Positions 1-7,490 of a DNA stretch of 35,124 bases are shown here, in pieces. The position numbers were made by a program, and so were the translations under genes. Positions within the stretch are counted from its first letter, which is position 1, and every line of letters begins with the position of its first letter. The stretch is from Amycolatopsis coloradensis (GTDB lineage: Bacteria; Actinomycetota; Actinomycetes; Mycobacteriales; Pseudonocardiaceae). Below the pieces are notes generated by a model, which searched no databases, was not told the origin of the DNA, and saw only the letters and a program-made list of their open reading frames with translations. The stretch is taken from contig NZ_CP150484.1 in assembly GCF_037997115.1 (NCBI RefSeq), positions 1,161,513 to 1,196,636 on the forward strand, in the 5' to 3' direction.

Positions 1-76
1 CCAGGTGCTCGCCGGGGACGGCCCGCTGCGGATCGTGCACGCCCTCGCATGTGATGCGGTGAAAGCGCCCTTCGCC
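1..76. other. Window edge, possible end of a neighbouring gene
   Basis: The first 46 bases have almost only G or C at third positions in one plus frame (reading ...LAGDGPLRIVHAL) but also in one minus frame, so coding direction cannot be fixed. From position 48 the sequence enters a dispersed repeat (see 48-108). No gene can be assigned from so short a piece. Confidence 0.25.
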
Positions 77-108
77 TCATCGCATGCGGGGAAAGTCCCC
101 TTCAGCCC
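48..108. repeat. Dispersed 61-base repeat, copy 1
   Basis: These 61 bases align without gaps to 32941-33001, with 49 of 61 positions identical by my count. The last 25 bases (84-108 versus 32977-33001) are identical and contain the small hairpin GGGGA-AAG-TCCCC. The copy covers the 3' end of the ROK gene on the minus strand. The pattern suggests a genome-wide intergenic repeat family; only two copies are visible here. Confidence 0.7.
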
Positions 109-1291
109 CCGGGGTGAAGAGCACGTCCTGGGCGGCGCCCACCGCGGTCAGCACCGCACCCTCCAGTACCGCGCTCCCGCCGACGGTGCCCGCCCGCACC
201 TCGGTCCGCAGCGGTGAGATCTCCGAGAGCCGACGGCTCACCCTGGCCGCCAGCGCGTCGCCGCCGGCGCGCCCGATCTCCCCGCCCAGCACGAGACAGC
301 CCGGGTCCAGGACCGCGGTGACCGCGGCGGCACCGATCGCGATCCGCTCCGCGACGATCTTCAGGAATTCGTCGGCGTTCGCGTCGATCGCGTATCCGAC
401 GGCCGCCTCGGCCGCTTCGGCGTTGTCGGCCGATGAAGCCGGGATGCCGTGCGCGCGGGCGAGTTCACAGATCGCGGCGCTGCCCGCGAGGGTGTGGAAG
501 CCGCCGTCGCAGTCGGTCGCCGTCGGCAGCCGTCCGGGGCCCAGCATCGGCAGGAACCCGATCTCCCCCGCGCCGCCCGACGCACCCCGCCGCAGCGAAC
601 CGTCGAGGACGACCGCCGCGCCGACGCCGAAACCCAGCCACAGCAGGACGAACGTGTCCCGGTCGCGGGCGGCGCCGAGCCGCTGTTCGGCGGCGGCCGC
701 GAGGTTGACCTCGTTCTCCAGCAGCACCGGGACAGCGAGCCGTCGCCTGAGTTCGTCGACGAGTTTCCCGTGCCACGCGGGCAATCCCCCGGCGTGCCGC
801 AGGCCGCCGGTCGCCGGGTCTACCAGGCCGGGAGCGCCGACGGCGATCGTGTGCAGCTCGGCCGCGCCCGCCTCGGCGGTGGTGGCCTCCAACAGGGCGA
901 TCGCCCGCTCGACGGCTACGTCGGTGTCGACGTCCAGGTCGAACGGCAGCGAGGCCTCCGCTCGGGGCCGGCCGAGCAGGTCCGCGACCGAGACGGCCAC
1001 GCCGTGGGTGCGGACGTCGAGACCGGCGAGGTACGCGCGGCCGGCGACGATGCCGTACAGCTTCGCGTTCGGGCCGCGGCGTTCCGCGCCCGCCTCGCCG
1101 ACGACCTCGATCAGCCCGGCGTCCCGCAGGCGTTCGACGAGGTCCGCGACCGTCGGCCGCGACAGCCCGGTCAACGTCTTGAGCTGGGCGGCCGTCAGTG
1201 AGCCTTCGCGGTGAAGCAGATCGAGGGCGAGGCGGTCGTTGATGGCACGTGCCGTGCTCGGGGAGGCGGACGGCATCCGGATGACACTCAC
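77..1291 (-). CDS. ROK-family transcriptional regulator
   Basis: This 404-residue protein has an N-terminal winged helix-turn-helix (about residues 15-65, with LTGLSRPTVADLVERL as recognition region) followed by a ROK sugar-kinase-like domain (about 85-390). ROK regulators usually repress sugar uptake or catabolism genes and are released by a sugar ligand. The kinase catalytic Asp of the usual ENDAN motif is Glu here (N193-E194-V195-N196), and the usual CxCGxxGC zinc motif after GEIG (242-245) is missing, so it is probably a sensor without kinase activity. The GTG start at 1291 has GGGAGG nine bases upstream. The last residues (GDFPRMR) are encoded by the dispersed repeat at 48-108. It is divergent from the MFS gene at 1383 with an inverted repeat between them, so it probably controls that transporter and itself. 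Confidence 0.88.
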   Translation of the reverse strand: MSVIRMPSASPSTARAINDRLALDLLHREGSLTAAQLKTLTGLSRPTVADLVERLRDAGLIEVVGEAGAERRGPNAKLYGIVAGRAYLAGLDVRTHGVAVSVADLLGRPRAEASLPFDLDVDTDVAVERAIALLEATTAEAGAAELHTIAVGAPGLVDPATGGLRHAGGLPAWHGKLVDELRRRLAVPVLLENEVNLAAAAEQRLGAARDRDTFVLLWLGFGVGAAVVLDGSLRRGASGGAGEIGFLPMLGPGRLPTATDCDGGFHTLAGSAAICELARAHGIPASSADNAEAAEAAVGYAIDANADEFLKIVAERIAIGAAAVTAVLDPGCLVLGGEIGRAGGDALAARVSRRLSEISPLRTEVRAGTVGGSAVLEGAVLTAVGAAQDVLFTPGAEGDFPRMR

Positions 1292-1312
1292 CGGCAGATC
1301 CTCCCAGAATTA

Positions 1313-1338
1313 ATTATCAGGTTCCCTTCCTGATAGTT
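1313..1338. promoter_or_regulatory. Inverted-repeat operator between ROK and MFS genes
   Basis: TATCAGG (1315-1321) and CCTGATA (1329-1335) are perfect reverse complements with a 7-base spacer. After one mismatched pair the symmetry continues with AA (1312-1313) and TT (1337-1338). The site is AT-rich compared with its surroundings and lies between the divergent ROK (start 1291) and MFS (start 1383) genes, as expected for a ROK operator. Confidence 0.7.
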
Positions 1339-1382
1339 TACGCTGACGCCCATCGAGTCGTCTCATGGACCTTGGGGGCCCA

Positions 1383-2549
1383 GTGACCAACACAGTGGAA
1401 ACCGTCGGCGGGCCGACGCGGCGGGTGCGGCAGGCGCGGATCGCCATCGCCGCCGTCTTCGCCGTGCACGGCGCGGTGACCGGCAGTTTCGCCACCCGGA
1501 TCCCGTGGATCCAGGAACACGCGGGGATCAGCGCGGGCCAGCTCGGCCTCGCGCTCGCCTTCCCCGCCATCGGGGCTTCGCTCACCATGCCGCTCGCCGC
1601 GCGGATCGGGCACCGGCTCGGCGGCAGGCTGGGGCTCCGGCTGCTGCTCGCGTACTGGACGCTGGCGCTGATCCTCCCCGCCCTGGCGGGAGACCTGGTC
1701 ACCCTGTGTCTCGCGCTGTTCGTCATGGGCACCGCGGCGGGCACGTCGGACGTGCTGATGAACGCCCTCGGCGTCGACGTCGAGGAGCGGATGGGCAAGT
1801 CGGTCATGTCGGGGCTGCACGGCATGTGGACCACGGGTGCGCTCGTCGGCTCCGCCGCGGGCACGCTCGCCGCGCATGCCGGCATGGACGCCCGTCTCCA
1901 CTTCGCGATCGCGTCGGCCGTGCTCACCGTCGCCGGCGCGCTCATTTGCCAGGGCGTCTTCGACGTCCGCAGCGCACCGGACGAGAACCCGCCGCCGAGG
2001 TTCGCGTTGCCGCCGAAGTCGGCCGTGATCATCGGCGCCGTCGCGTTCTGCGCCGTCTTCGCCGAAGGGGCGAGCCTCGACTGGTCCGCCGTCTACCTGC
2101 GCGACGTCCTCGGCACCTCGCCGGGAATCGCGGCGGCGTCGACCACCGCGTTCACCTGCACGATGGCGATCGCCCGCCTCTCGGGCGACGCGCTGGTGCG
2201 GCGCTTCGGCTCGGTCAACACCGTCCGCGCGGGCGGCGCCTTCGCGACGATGGGTGGGTTGCTGGTCGTCTTCGCCGTCCATCCGGTGATGGCGATGGCC
2301 GGTTTCGCCCTGATCGGGCTCGGCGTCTCCGTCGTCGTGCCACTCGCCTTCGCGGCGGCCGGACGCAGCGGGCCGACGCCGAGCCAGTCGATCGCGGGCG
2401 TCGCGACCATCACCTATTCGTCGGGTCTCGTGGCGCCGTCGCTGATCGGCGGGATCGCCGACCTGACGTCGCTGACCGTGTCGTTCGCGGTGGTCACGTT
2501 GCTGGCGCTCGGCTTGGTGGCGGGCGCCGGTGTCCTGCGATCCCGCTAG
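1383..2549 (+). CDS. MFS transporter
   Basis: This 388-residue integral membrane protein has about 12 hydrophobic segments in two halves and the MFS loop signature between helices 2 and 3 (LAARIGHRLGGRLGLR). It resembles the YbjJ-like group of small MFS exporters/sugar-type permeases, but the substrate cannot be told from sequence. I chose GTG at 1383 because GGGGG lies a few bases upstream; an in-frame ATG at 1365 would add six residues. It is divergent from a ROK regulator across an inverted-repeat operator, so a sugar or sugar derivative is a reasonable guess for the inducer. It is convergent with the dioxygenase gene and overlaps it by four bases (2546-2549). Confidence 0.87.
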   Translation: MTNTVETVGGPTRRVRQARIAIAAVFAVHGAVTGSFATRIPWIQEHAGISAGQLGLALAFPAIGASLTMPLAARIGHRLGGRLGLRLLLAYWTLALILPALAGDLVTLCLALFVMGTAAGTSDVLMNALGVDVEERMGKSVMSGLHGMWTTGALVGSAAGTLAAHAGMDARLHFAIASAVLTVAGALICQGVFDVRSAPDENPPPRFALPPKSAVIIGAVAFCAVFAEGASLDWSAVYLRDVLGTSPGIAAASTTAFTCTMAIARLSGDALVRRFGSVNTVRAGGAFATMGGLLVVFAVHPVMAMAGFALIGLGVSVVVPLAFAAAGRSGPTPSQSIAGVATITYSSGLVAPSLIGGIADLTSLTVSFAVVTLLALGLVAGAGVLRSR

Positions 2550-3316
2550 TCGAACTGGAGGGAACGCTTGGCGAGGCCGTGCCAGTAGCCGTCAATGACG
2601 GTCTCGCCTTTTCCTTCCGAAGAACTCGCGCCGAGCGACACGAACAGCGGCGCGAAGTGTTCGATCCTGGGGTGCGCGATGGCCGCGGCGGGCGCCTTGT
2701 GCTGGAAGTCCAGCAGTGCGTCGAGGTCGCCCTGGCGCAACGTTTCCGCACCCCAGTGGTCGAATTCGCTCGACCACGACGGCGGCGCCCCGTCGGTGCC
2801 GTCGGTCTGGCTCATCGCGCTCAGGTTGTGGGTGAAGAAGCCGCTGCCGATGATCAGCACGCCCTCGTCGCGCAGCGGCGCTAGCTTCCGGCCGAGGTCG
2901 AACAGCTCGCGCGGGTCCAGCGACGGCATGGACACCTGCAGCACCGGGATGTCGGCGTCGGGGTACATCTCCACGAGCGGGACGTACGCGCCGTGGTCGA
3001 GGCCGCGACCGGGCGCGTCGTGCACCGGCGTCTGGGACGAGCGCAGGAGTTTTCGCACCTTGTCCGCCAGCTCGGGCGCGCCGGGAGCGGTGTATTTCAC
3101 CTGGTAGTAGCGATCGGGGAAACCCCAGAAGTCGTAGACCAGGGGCACCGTGGTGGTGGCGCCGACGGTCAGCGGTGCCTCTTCCCAGTGCGCCGAGACG
3201 ACGAGGATCGCCTTCGGCTTCTCGAGGTCCGCCGACCAGCCGGCGAGCTGGCGGGTCCAGGTGGCGTCGTCGGCGAGCGGCGGCGCGCCGTGGCTGAGAT
3301 AGAGCACCGGCGTCAT
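2546..3316 (-). CDS. DODA-type extradiol aromatic ring-opening dioxygenase
   Basis: This 256-residue protein matches the LigB/DODA class III extradiol dioxygenase family (YgiD-like), which cleaves catechol-type rings using a metal bound by histidines. Candidate ligands are H9 in LYLSHGAPPL, H43 in VVSAHWEE, H108 in GLDHGAYVPL and H163 in GSGFFTHNL. Length is typical. The ATG at 3316 is preferred because GGAG lies six bases upstream; a longer reading from 3343 would add nine residues covering the promoter palindrome. A MarR gene lies directly upstream on the same strand and a perfect TTGAA-TTCAA palindrome overlaps the expected transcription start, so the gene is probably MarR-repressed. The natural substrate is unknown. 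Confidence 0.88.
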   Translation of the reverse strand: MTPVLYLSHGAPPLADDATWTRQLAGWSADLEKPKAILVVSAHWEEAPLTVGATTTVPLVYDFWGFPDRYYQVKYTAPGAPELADKVRKLLRSSQTPVHDAPGRGLDHGAYVPLVEMYPDADIPVLQVSMPSLDPRELFDLGRKLAPLRDEGVLIIGSGFFTHNLSAMSQTDGTDGAPPSWSSEFDHWGAETLRQGDLDALLDFQHKAPAAAIAHPRIEHFAPLFVSLGASSSEGKGETVIDGYWHGLAKRSLQFD

Positions 3317-3331
3317 GTCAGCTCCAGTTGT

Positions 3332-3343
3332 TTGAACTTTCAA
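3332..3343. promoter_or_regulatory. MarR-type palindrome before the dioxygenase gene
   Basis: TTGAA (3332-3336), CT, TTCAA (3339-3343) is a perfect palindrome of the usual MarR operator type. A wider AGTTG...CAACT pair (3326-3345) brackets it. On the minus strand a -10-like TATCCT lies just upstream, so a bound repressor would cover the transcription start. Confidence 0.6.
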
Positions 3344-3376
3344 CTACCAGGATAGACGACGTCGCCCGGCTTCGCC

Positions 3377-3742
3377 TTATTCCCGCGCGAGGTTGGCCGC
3401 CATCCGTTCGAGGACGGCGACCGTCGTCCGGTAGTCGTCGTCGCCGATGCCCTCGGTCGCGCGCGAGCGGAACTCGCCGACCCTGGCCTTCAGCCGCCGA
3501 TGCGCCGTCCGGCCGGCTTCGGTCAAGCCGTCCTCGTCGATCCAGTCACGAGTGCGCAGGTCGGCAATGGTTTCCGGGAGGTCGTCGAATGGTGTCAGCG
3601 CTTTGCCGGGCGAGGCTCCGCTGTCGATCGTGTTCAGGACCTGCCAGTGGCGGCGGGTCAGTGATTCGGTGGCGAGGACGCGGTCCAGGGAAGATTCGAG
3701 GGCCTGATGAAGGTGGGCGAACCAGAACCCGATGGGTTTCAT
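3377..3742 (-). CDS. MarR-family winged-helix regulator
   Basis: This 121-residue protein begins MKPIGFWFAHLHQALESS and has a helical dimerisation segment, a winged helix (about 30-85; LTRRHWQVLNTI and DLRTRDWIDEDGLTEAGRTAH) and a C-terminal helix. It is short for MarR but has the family layout. The open frame continues far upstream without a stop, but ATG 3742 has GAGGGAG just before it and homology begins there. It sits 60 bases upstream of the dioxygenase gene on the same strand and is divergent from a second MarR gene at 3806; the TTGAA palindrome is its likely target. Aromatic ligands are typical for such pairs, which is inference here. Confidence 0.82.
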   Translation of the reverse strand: MKPIGFWFAHLHQALESSLDRVLATESLTRRHWQVLNTIDSGASPGKALTPFDDLPETIADLRTRDWIDEDGLTEAGRTAHRRLKARVGEFRSRATEGIGDDDYRTTVAVLERMAANLARE

Positions 3743-3771
3743 GGATACTCCCTCAGGTAGACGACAACTAT

Positions 3772-3785
3772 ATGTAAAAGTACAT
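3772..3785. promoter_or_regulatory. Palindrome between divergent MarR genes
   Basis: ATGTA (3772-3776), AAAG, TACAT (3781-3785) is a perfect inverted repeat in the 63-base gap between the minus-strand MarR (start 3742) and the plus-strand MarR (start 3806). It is a candidate operator controlling either or both genes. Confidence 0.5.
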
Positions 3786-3805
3786 GCACTTGATGAGGGT
3801 GGGCA

Positions 3806-4267
3806 ATGACGGACGCCGTGGCCGACGTGGAACGCGCGATGATCGCCATCCGGCGGAGTCAGGCGAGGCGATCGCTGTCGAAACTGGCCCGCGACCGCGC
3901 CGAAACGATGCCGGACCAGGCGATCCAGGGGCTTCTCGACGCCGTCGAAGCGGCCGAGGAGAGCGGCGAACCGGGGACCGTCACCAGCCTCGCGGCGGCG
4001 CTGACCATCGACCAGCCGCGGGCGAGCCGTCTCGTCGCCCGCGCGGTCGAGGACGGCTTCCTCCGGCGCGAAGCCGATCAGCGCGACGGCCGCCGTGCCG
4101 TCCTCGTGCTCACCGAGACCGGCCGCGCCGAAGTGGCGCGTATGCACGAATTCCGCCGTTCGGTGTTCGCCGAGGCGATGGCGGACTGGACGGACGACGA
4201 CCGCCGCGAGTTCGCGCGGCTGCTGACCGCGTTCGTCCGGAACTACGGGGCACTCGGCGTGAAGTAG
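3806..4267 (+). CDS. MarR-family transcriptional regulator
   Basis: This 153-residue protein has the full MarR fold: N-terminal dimerisation helices (1-50), a winged helix with recognition helix TIDQPRASRLVARAVEDGFL (about 68-90), the wing DQRDGRRAVLVLTETGR (about 92-110), and C-terminal dimerisation helices. The D-R-D-G-R-R wing is a family hallmark. ATG 3806 follows a GAGGGTGGG ribosome-binding region. It is divergent from another MarR gene and overlaps the VOC gene tail to tail by 25 bases. Target genes cannot be named; autoregulation through the palindrome at 3772-3785 is likely. Confidence 0.87.
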   Translation: MTDAVADVERAMIAIRRSQARRSLSKLARDRAETMPDQAIQGLLDAVEAAEESGEPGTVTSLAAALTIDQPRASRLVARAVEDGFLRREADQRDGRRAVLVLTETGRAEVARMHEFRRSVFAEAMADWTDDDRREFARLLTAFVRNYGALGVK

Positions 4268-4614
4268 TTGACCAGGTTGCCGTCGGGGTCGCGGAACAGC
4301 AGCGACCGGTTCCCCCACGGCATGGTGGTCGGCTCCTGCACGATCTCGGCCAGGCCTGCCAGCCGCTCGTACTCCCGGTCGACGTCCTCGACGTGGAACT
4401 CGAGGATCGCGGTGCGGTTCGACTCGGGCACCGCGGCGCCCGCGCCGAACAGCCTCATCGTCTCGGCGCTGCCGATCGCCAAGGTGCACGACGGGCCGAC
4501 GAGTTCGGCGAACTGCTCGGAACGCCATCGCGCGGCGAGGTCGGTCGCCTTCTCGTAGAACCCGGCGAGGCGGGCGACGTCCTGGGTGATCACGCGGACG
4601 GAAACGAACTGCAC
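4243..4614 (-). CDS. VOC (glyoxalase/bleomycin-resistance fold) family protein
   Basis: This 123-residue protein has the two beta-alpha-beta-beta-beta modules of the VOC superfamily; the end LLFRDPDGNLVNYFTP is the typical second-module signature with the metal-side residue just before the C-terminus. Members include glyoxalases, dioxygenases and drug-binding proteins, so the reaction is unknown. GTG 4614 is preferred because AAAGGA lies about seven bases upstream and the typical start (QFVSVRVITQDVARLAGFY) follows; the open frame upstream would run into the WYL promoter. It is divergent from the WYL regulator with a shared inverted repeat, a common arrangement for such regulators. Confidence 0.85.
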   Translation of the reverse strand: MQFVSVRVITQDVARLAGFYEKATDLAARWRSEQFAELVGPSCTLAIGSAETMRLFGAGAAVPESNRTAILEFHVEDVDREYERLAGLAEIVQEPTTMPWGNRSLLFRDPDGNLVNYFTPSAP

Positions 4615-4663
4615 GGTGGATCCTTTCGGTGCCGGAAAGCGGGACACCGGCCACGCTAGGAGC

Positions 4664-4690
4664 AATACCGGACATGATCCACCCGGTATT
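4664..4690. promoter_or_regulatory. Inverted-repeat operator between VOC and WYL genes
   Basis: AATACCGG (4664-4671) and CCGGTATT (4683-4690) are perfect 8-base reverse complements with an 11-base spacer. The right half overlaps the probable -10 box TATTCT (4687-4692), whose distance to GTG 4700 suggests a leaderless WYL transcript. The WYL protein probably represses itself and the VOC gene from here. Confidence 0.7.
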
Positions 4691-4699
4691 CTTTTCGTT

Positions 4700-5653
4700 G
4701 TGACCAGGCCCATCGCCCGTGTGCTCGCGCTGCTGGAGATCCTCCAGAGCGGCGGGACGCGCACCGTCGCCGAGCTCGCGGAGCGCCTCGACGTGGACGA
4801 ACGCACCGTCCGCCGCTACGCCGAACACCTCGTCGACCTGGACATCCCGGTCCGCTCGGTGCGCGGCCGGTACGGCGGCTACCGGCTGGCCCCCGGCTAC
4901 CGCATGCCGCCGCTGATGCTCACCGACGAAGAGGCGCTGGCCGTCCTGCTCGGCCTGGTCGCGGGGCGGCGTGCCGGGCTGATCACCACCTCGGTCGCGG
5001 CCGTCGAGAGCGCGGTCGCGAAAGTCCGCCGGGTCCTTCCCGAACCACTGGGCCGACGGCTGGACGCGCTGCTGGAGACCGCCGATTTCACCGCGCCGGC
5101 CAGGAAAGCCCTGTCGGCCGAGGCCGAGGTGCTGCTCACCGTCGCGGAGGCGGTCCGAGACCGGCATCCGGTCAGGCTCGCGTATGTCGCCGGGCACGGC
5201 GGTGCCAGCGAACGCGTCGTCCATCCGTACGGCGTCGTGGCGCATTCCGGACGCTGGTACCTGACCGGGTTCGACTCGGCCGGCGGCGAGGTGCGGACCT
5301 TCCGCGTCGACCGGATCAAGTCGGCGGAGCCGCGGCCGGGAACCTTCGAGGCCCCCGACGACTTCGACCCGGCCGAACGGGTGCTGACGGCGTTGGCCGA
5401 GACGCCGTACCGGCATGACGTCTCCATGCGGATCCAGGCGCCGCCCGAGGAGATCCGCGCCGTCTTCCCGCCGTCCGTGGCGACCTTCGAAACGGACGGC
5501 GACCGGGTCCGCGTCCGGATCCGGGCCCGACGGCTCGACTGGATCCCGTCGCGGCTCGCCGCGCTCGACCGGCCGTTCGTCATCGAGCGGCCGGCCGAGC
5601 TCCGCGATCTGGTCAGCGCGCTGGCGGCCCGGCTGGCCGAGCGGGCGCGCTGA
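4700..5653 (+). CDS. WYL-domain (YafY-type) transcriptional regulator
   Basis: This 317-residue protein has an N-terminal winged helix-turn-helix (HTH_11 type, residues 1-58; TVAELAERLDVDERTVRRYAEHL), a WYL domain (about 140-215) with the name-giving residues W186-Y187-L188 in GRWYLTGFD, and a C-terminal WCX-like extension (about 235-310). WYL domains bind ligands or nucleic acid and tune regulator output. There is no Shine-Dalgarno sequence before GTG 4700, but a TATTCT -10 box ends seven bases upstream, so a leaderless transcript is likely. The frame remains open upstream to 4586, but that stretch contains the operator and lacks homology. Its likely partner is the divergent VOC gene. Confidence 0.88.
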   Translation: MTRPIARVLALLEILQSGGTRTVAELAERLDVDERTVRRYAEHLVDLDIPVRSVRGRYGGYRLAPGYRMPPLMLTDEEALAVLLGLVAGRRAGLITTSVAAVESAVAKVRRVLPEPLGRRLDALLETADFTAPARKALSAEAEVLLTVAEAVRDRHPVRLAYVAGHGGASERVVHPYGVVAHSGRWYLTGFDSAGGEVRTFRVDRIKSAEPRPGTFEAPDDFDPAERVLTALAETPYRHDVSMRIQAPPEEIRAVFPPSVATFETDGDRVRVRIRARRLDWIPSRLAALDRPFVIERPAELRDLVSALAARLAERAR

Positions 5654-5663
5654 CCGGCCCTGC

Positions 5664-6839
5664 TCACTTGCCGCAGAACACCGTCCGGACGAGCTTGTTC
5701 AGCGCCGCCGGGTACGACGGCAACGGGTCCTTCACGGAATCGCCCGAGGTGATCGACGCGGTCAGCGTCTTGCTGCCGTCGGGCGAGCTGTACATCAGCG
5801 ATCCGTAGCCGTTGAGGCCGCCGTTGTGGTTGAGGACGGTGCCGCAGCCCGGGCCCAAGTCCTGGGTGAACTGCCCGAGACCGTAGAAACCGTAAAGGCT
5901 TTCGCTGCCGGGATGCGTTTCGCGCATCTCGGCCATCAGCCAGGCCGGGAGGAGCTTTCCGCTCTGGAGCGCGGAAAAGTACGTCTGAAGATCCTTGGTC
6001 GTCGAGATCATGTCGCCCGCGCTGGAGATCCAGGACGGGTTCTGGTGGGTGACGTCGATCGTCTTCCACTGCCCGGCGTCCTCATAGCGGTAGTAGGCGT
6101 GGGCGTACGGCTTGGGCATCCCCGGCCACGCGCCCGGCGACAAGGTGTCACGCAGCTTGAGCGGCCGCAGGATCCGCCGGTCCAGCTCGTCGGCGAAGGG
6201 ACGGCCGGAAAGCTTCTCGACCAGCAGCCTGGCGACCACGGTGTTGGTGTTGGAGTAGCTCCAGCCCGCGCCCGGCTCGAACACCGGGGGCTTGGACACC
6301 GCCAGCCGGACCAGTTCCTCCGGCCGGTAGGTGTGGAATCGCTTGTCCACCCATTCCTTGCCCGCCCACGGGATTCCCGGCGTGACCGTCCCGTCCGGGT
6401 GGTACTGGCCGGTGTGGTTGAACAGCCCGCTGGTGTGCTGCAACAGCATCCGCACGGTGATCCGGGAGTCCAGCCCGAGGTCGGGAAGGAGACCGGCGAC
6501 CGGGGTGTCGAGCCCGATCCTGCCCTCGGCCACGAACCGCAGCACCAGGGTCGCGGTGAAGTTCTTCGACGTGCTGCCGACGCGGAAGTGGCCGTTGGTC
6601 GGGGGTTTCGCGGTCCCGCCCAGCTCGCGCACCCCGGCGCTGCCGGTCCATTCGCCTCGCTCGTCGCGGACGCGCAACTGCATCCCGCCGAATCCGGCGT
6701 CGACGAATTCCTGGGCGATCTGGCGCAGTTCCGGCCGGTCCTGCCCGGCGGAGGCCGTCGGCACGGCGACCCCGGTCAGCAGTGCGGCGGCCAGCGCGGT
6801 GAGGCCGATGCGGCGGAAGGTCTTCAGTGTCTTGGTCAT
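5664..6839 (-). CDS. Secreted serine hydrolase, beta-lactamase class C/DD-peptidase family
   Basis: This 391-residue protein has a signal peptide (hydrophobic core about 11-28, cleavage near TASA-G32) and the serine beta-lactamase-like fold of class C beta-lactamases, D-alanyl-D-alanine carboxypeptidases (R61 type) and esterases. Motif 1 is S89-T-S-K92, motif 2 is Y195-S-N197, and motif 3 is H338-N-G340 replacing KTG, as in class C relatives and R61 peptidase. It probably acts outside the membrane on peptidoglycan, a beta-lactam or an ester; sequence does not decide which. ATG 6839 is chosen because the signal peptide begins there; an upstream in-frame GTG at 6869 would add ten residues. The stop lies ten bases from the WYL stop (convergent). 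Confidence 0.88.
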   Translation of the reverse strand: MTKTLKTFRRIGLTALAAALLTGVAVPTASAGQDRPELRQIAQEFVDAGFGGMQLRVRDERGEWTGSAGVRELGGTAKPPTNGHFRVGSTSKNFTATLVLRFVAEGRIGLDTPVAGLLPDLGLDSRITVRMLLQHTSGLFNHTGQYHPDGTVTPGIPWAGKEWVDKRFHTYRPEELVRLAVSKPPVFEPGAGWSYSNTNTVVARLLVEKLSGRPFADELDRRILRPLKLRDTLSPGAWPGMPKPYAHAYYRYEDAGQWKTIDVTHQNPSWISSAGDMISTTKDLQTYFSALQSGKLLPAWLMAEMRETHPGSESLYGFYGLGQFTQDLGPGCGTVLNHNGGLNGYGSLMYSSPDGSKTLTASITSGDSVKDPLPSYPAALNKLVRTVFCGK

Positions 6840-6876
6840 GGCGACCACGTTCGCGGACCGCGCTGACACGGGACGG

Positions 6877-7446
6877 TCACGGCGCTGACACGCGGGCTCC
6901 GATGCCGTCGAGAAGGAAGTCGAGGCCGATTCGGAAGGTTTCGTCGGCGTCCAGGTGGACCGCGTCGCGCACCACCGTGGCCAACGCGGGGAGCTTGCCG
7001 GTGGCGAAGGTCCGGGTCAGATAGGGCCCGAGCGTGGCCTGCCAGCGCTTCTCGTCCATCCCGGTGGCCCGTTCCGCTCGGCGCTCGGCGATCTCCCGGC
7101 GCACCGCGCCGATCGTGTACGCGTTCACCGCCGAGACCACCGGCATCGCGGAGTCGATGCCCACGTCGCCCAGCGCCGCCATCACGGCCTCCGAGGTGGC
7201 CAGCGCGTGCGGGCCGAGCTGGGGCCTGCCGCCGAGCAGGTCGGCGAGCCATTCGTGCCGGTGGACCGCGTGCCGCATGGAGTCGGCGAGTGATCGAAGC
7301 GTCTCCCGCCAGCCTTCCCCGGTGGGCCGGATCTCGGCGTGGACGGCGTCGACCATCAGGTCGAGCAGCTCTTCCTTGTTCTCGATGTAGCCGTACAGCC
7401 GCATCGGGCCGACGTCCAGCGCGGTGGCGATCTTGCGCAGCGACAC
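6877..7446 (-). CDS. TetR-family regulator, 5'-truncated (probable pseudogene)
   Basis: The 189 residues match TetR regulators with the tetracycline-repressor-type C-terminal domain (TetR_C; for example GPHALATSEAVMAALGDVG). The HTH recognition part SLRKIATALDVGPMRLYGYIENKEELL is present, but the first HTH helix is incomplete. Reading upstream of GTG 7446 in frame gives family-like residues (AAIRLADADGLDAV) to about 7488, after which homology stops and the sequence becomes the end of a flavin monooxygenase gene on the other strand. There is no start codon between 7447 and the in-frame stop at 7555. The protein therefore lacks its normal N-terminus and probably cannot bind DNA properly. A deletion that removed both divergent 5' ends explains this best. 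Confidence 0.7.
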   Translation of the reverse strand: MSLRKIATALDVGPMRLYGYIENKEELLDLMVDAVHAEIRPTGEGWRETLRSLADSMRHAVHRHEWLADLLGGRPQLGPHALATSEAVMAALGDVGIDSAMPVVSAVNAYTIGAVRREIAERRAERATGMDEKRWQATLGPYLTRTFATGKLPALATVVRDAVHLDADETFRIGLDFLLDGIGARVSAP

Positions 7447-7490
7447 CGCGTCAAGGCCGTCCGCGTCGGCGAGCCGGATCGCCGCCCGCG

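Noticed and set aside
3377..5416. Very long minus-strand open frame in which the MarR gene would be only the end
   Set aside because: The upstream part is antisense to the second MarR and WYL genes and has the Arg/Gly/Pro-rich composition of GC-rich shadow frames. A ribosome-binding site and family homology start at ATG 3742.
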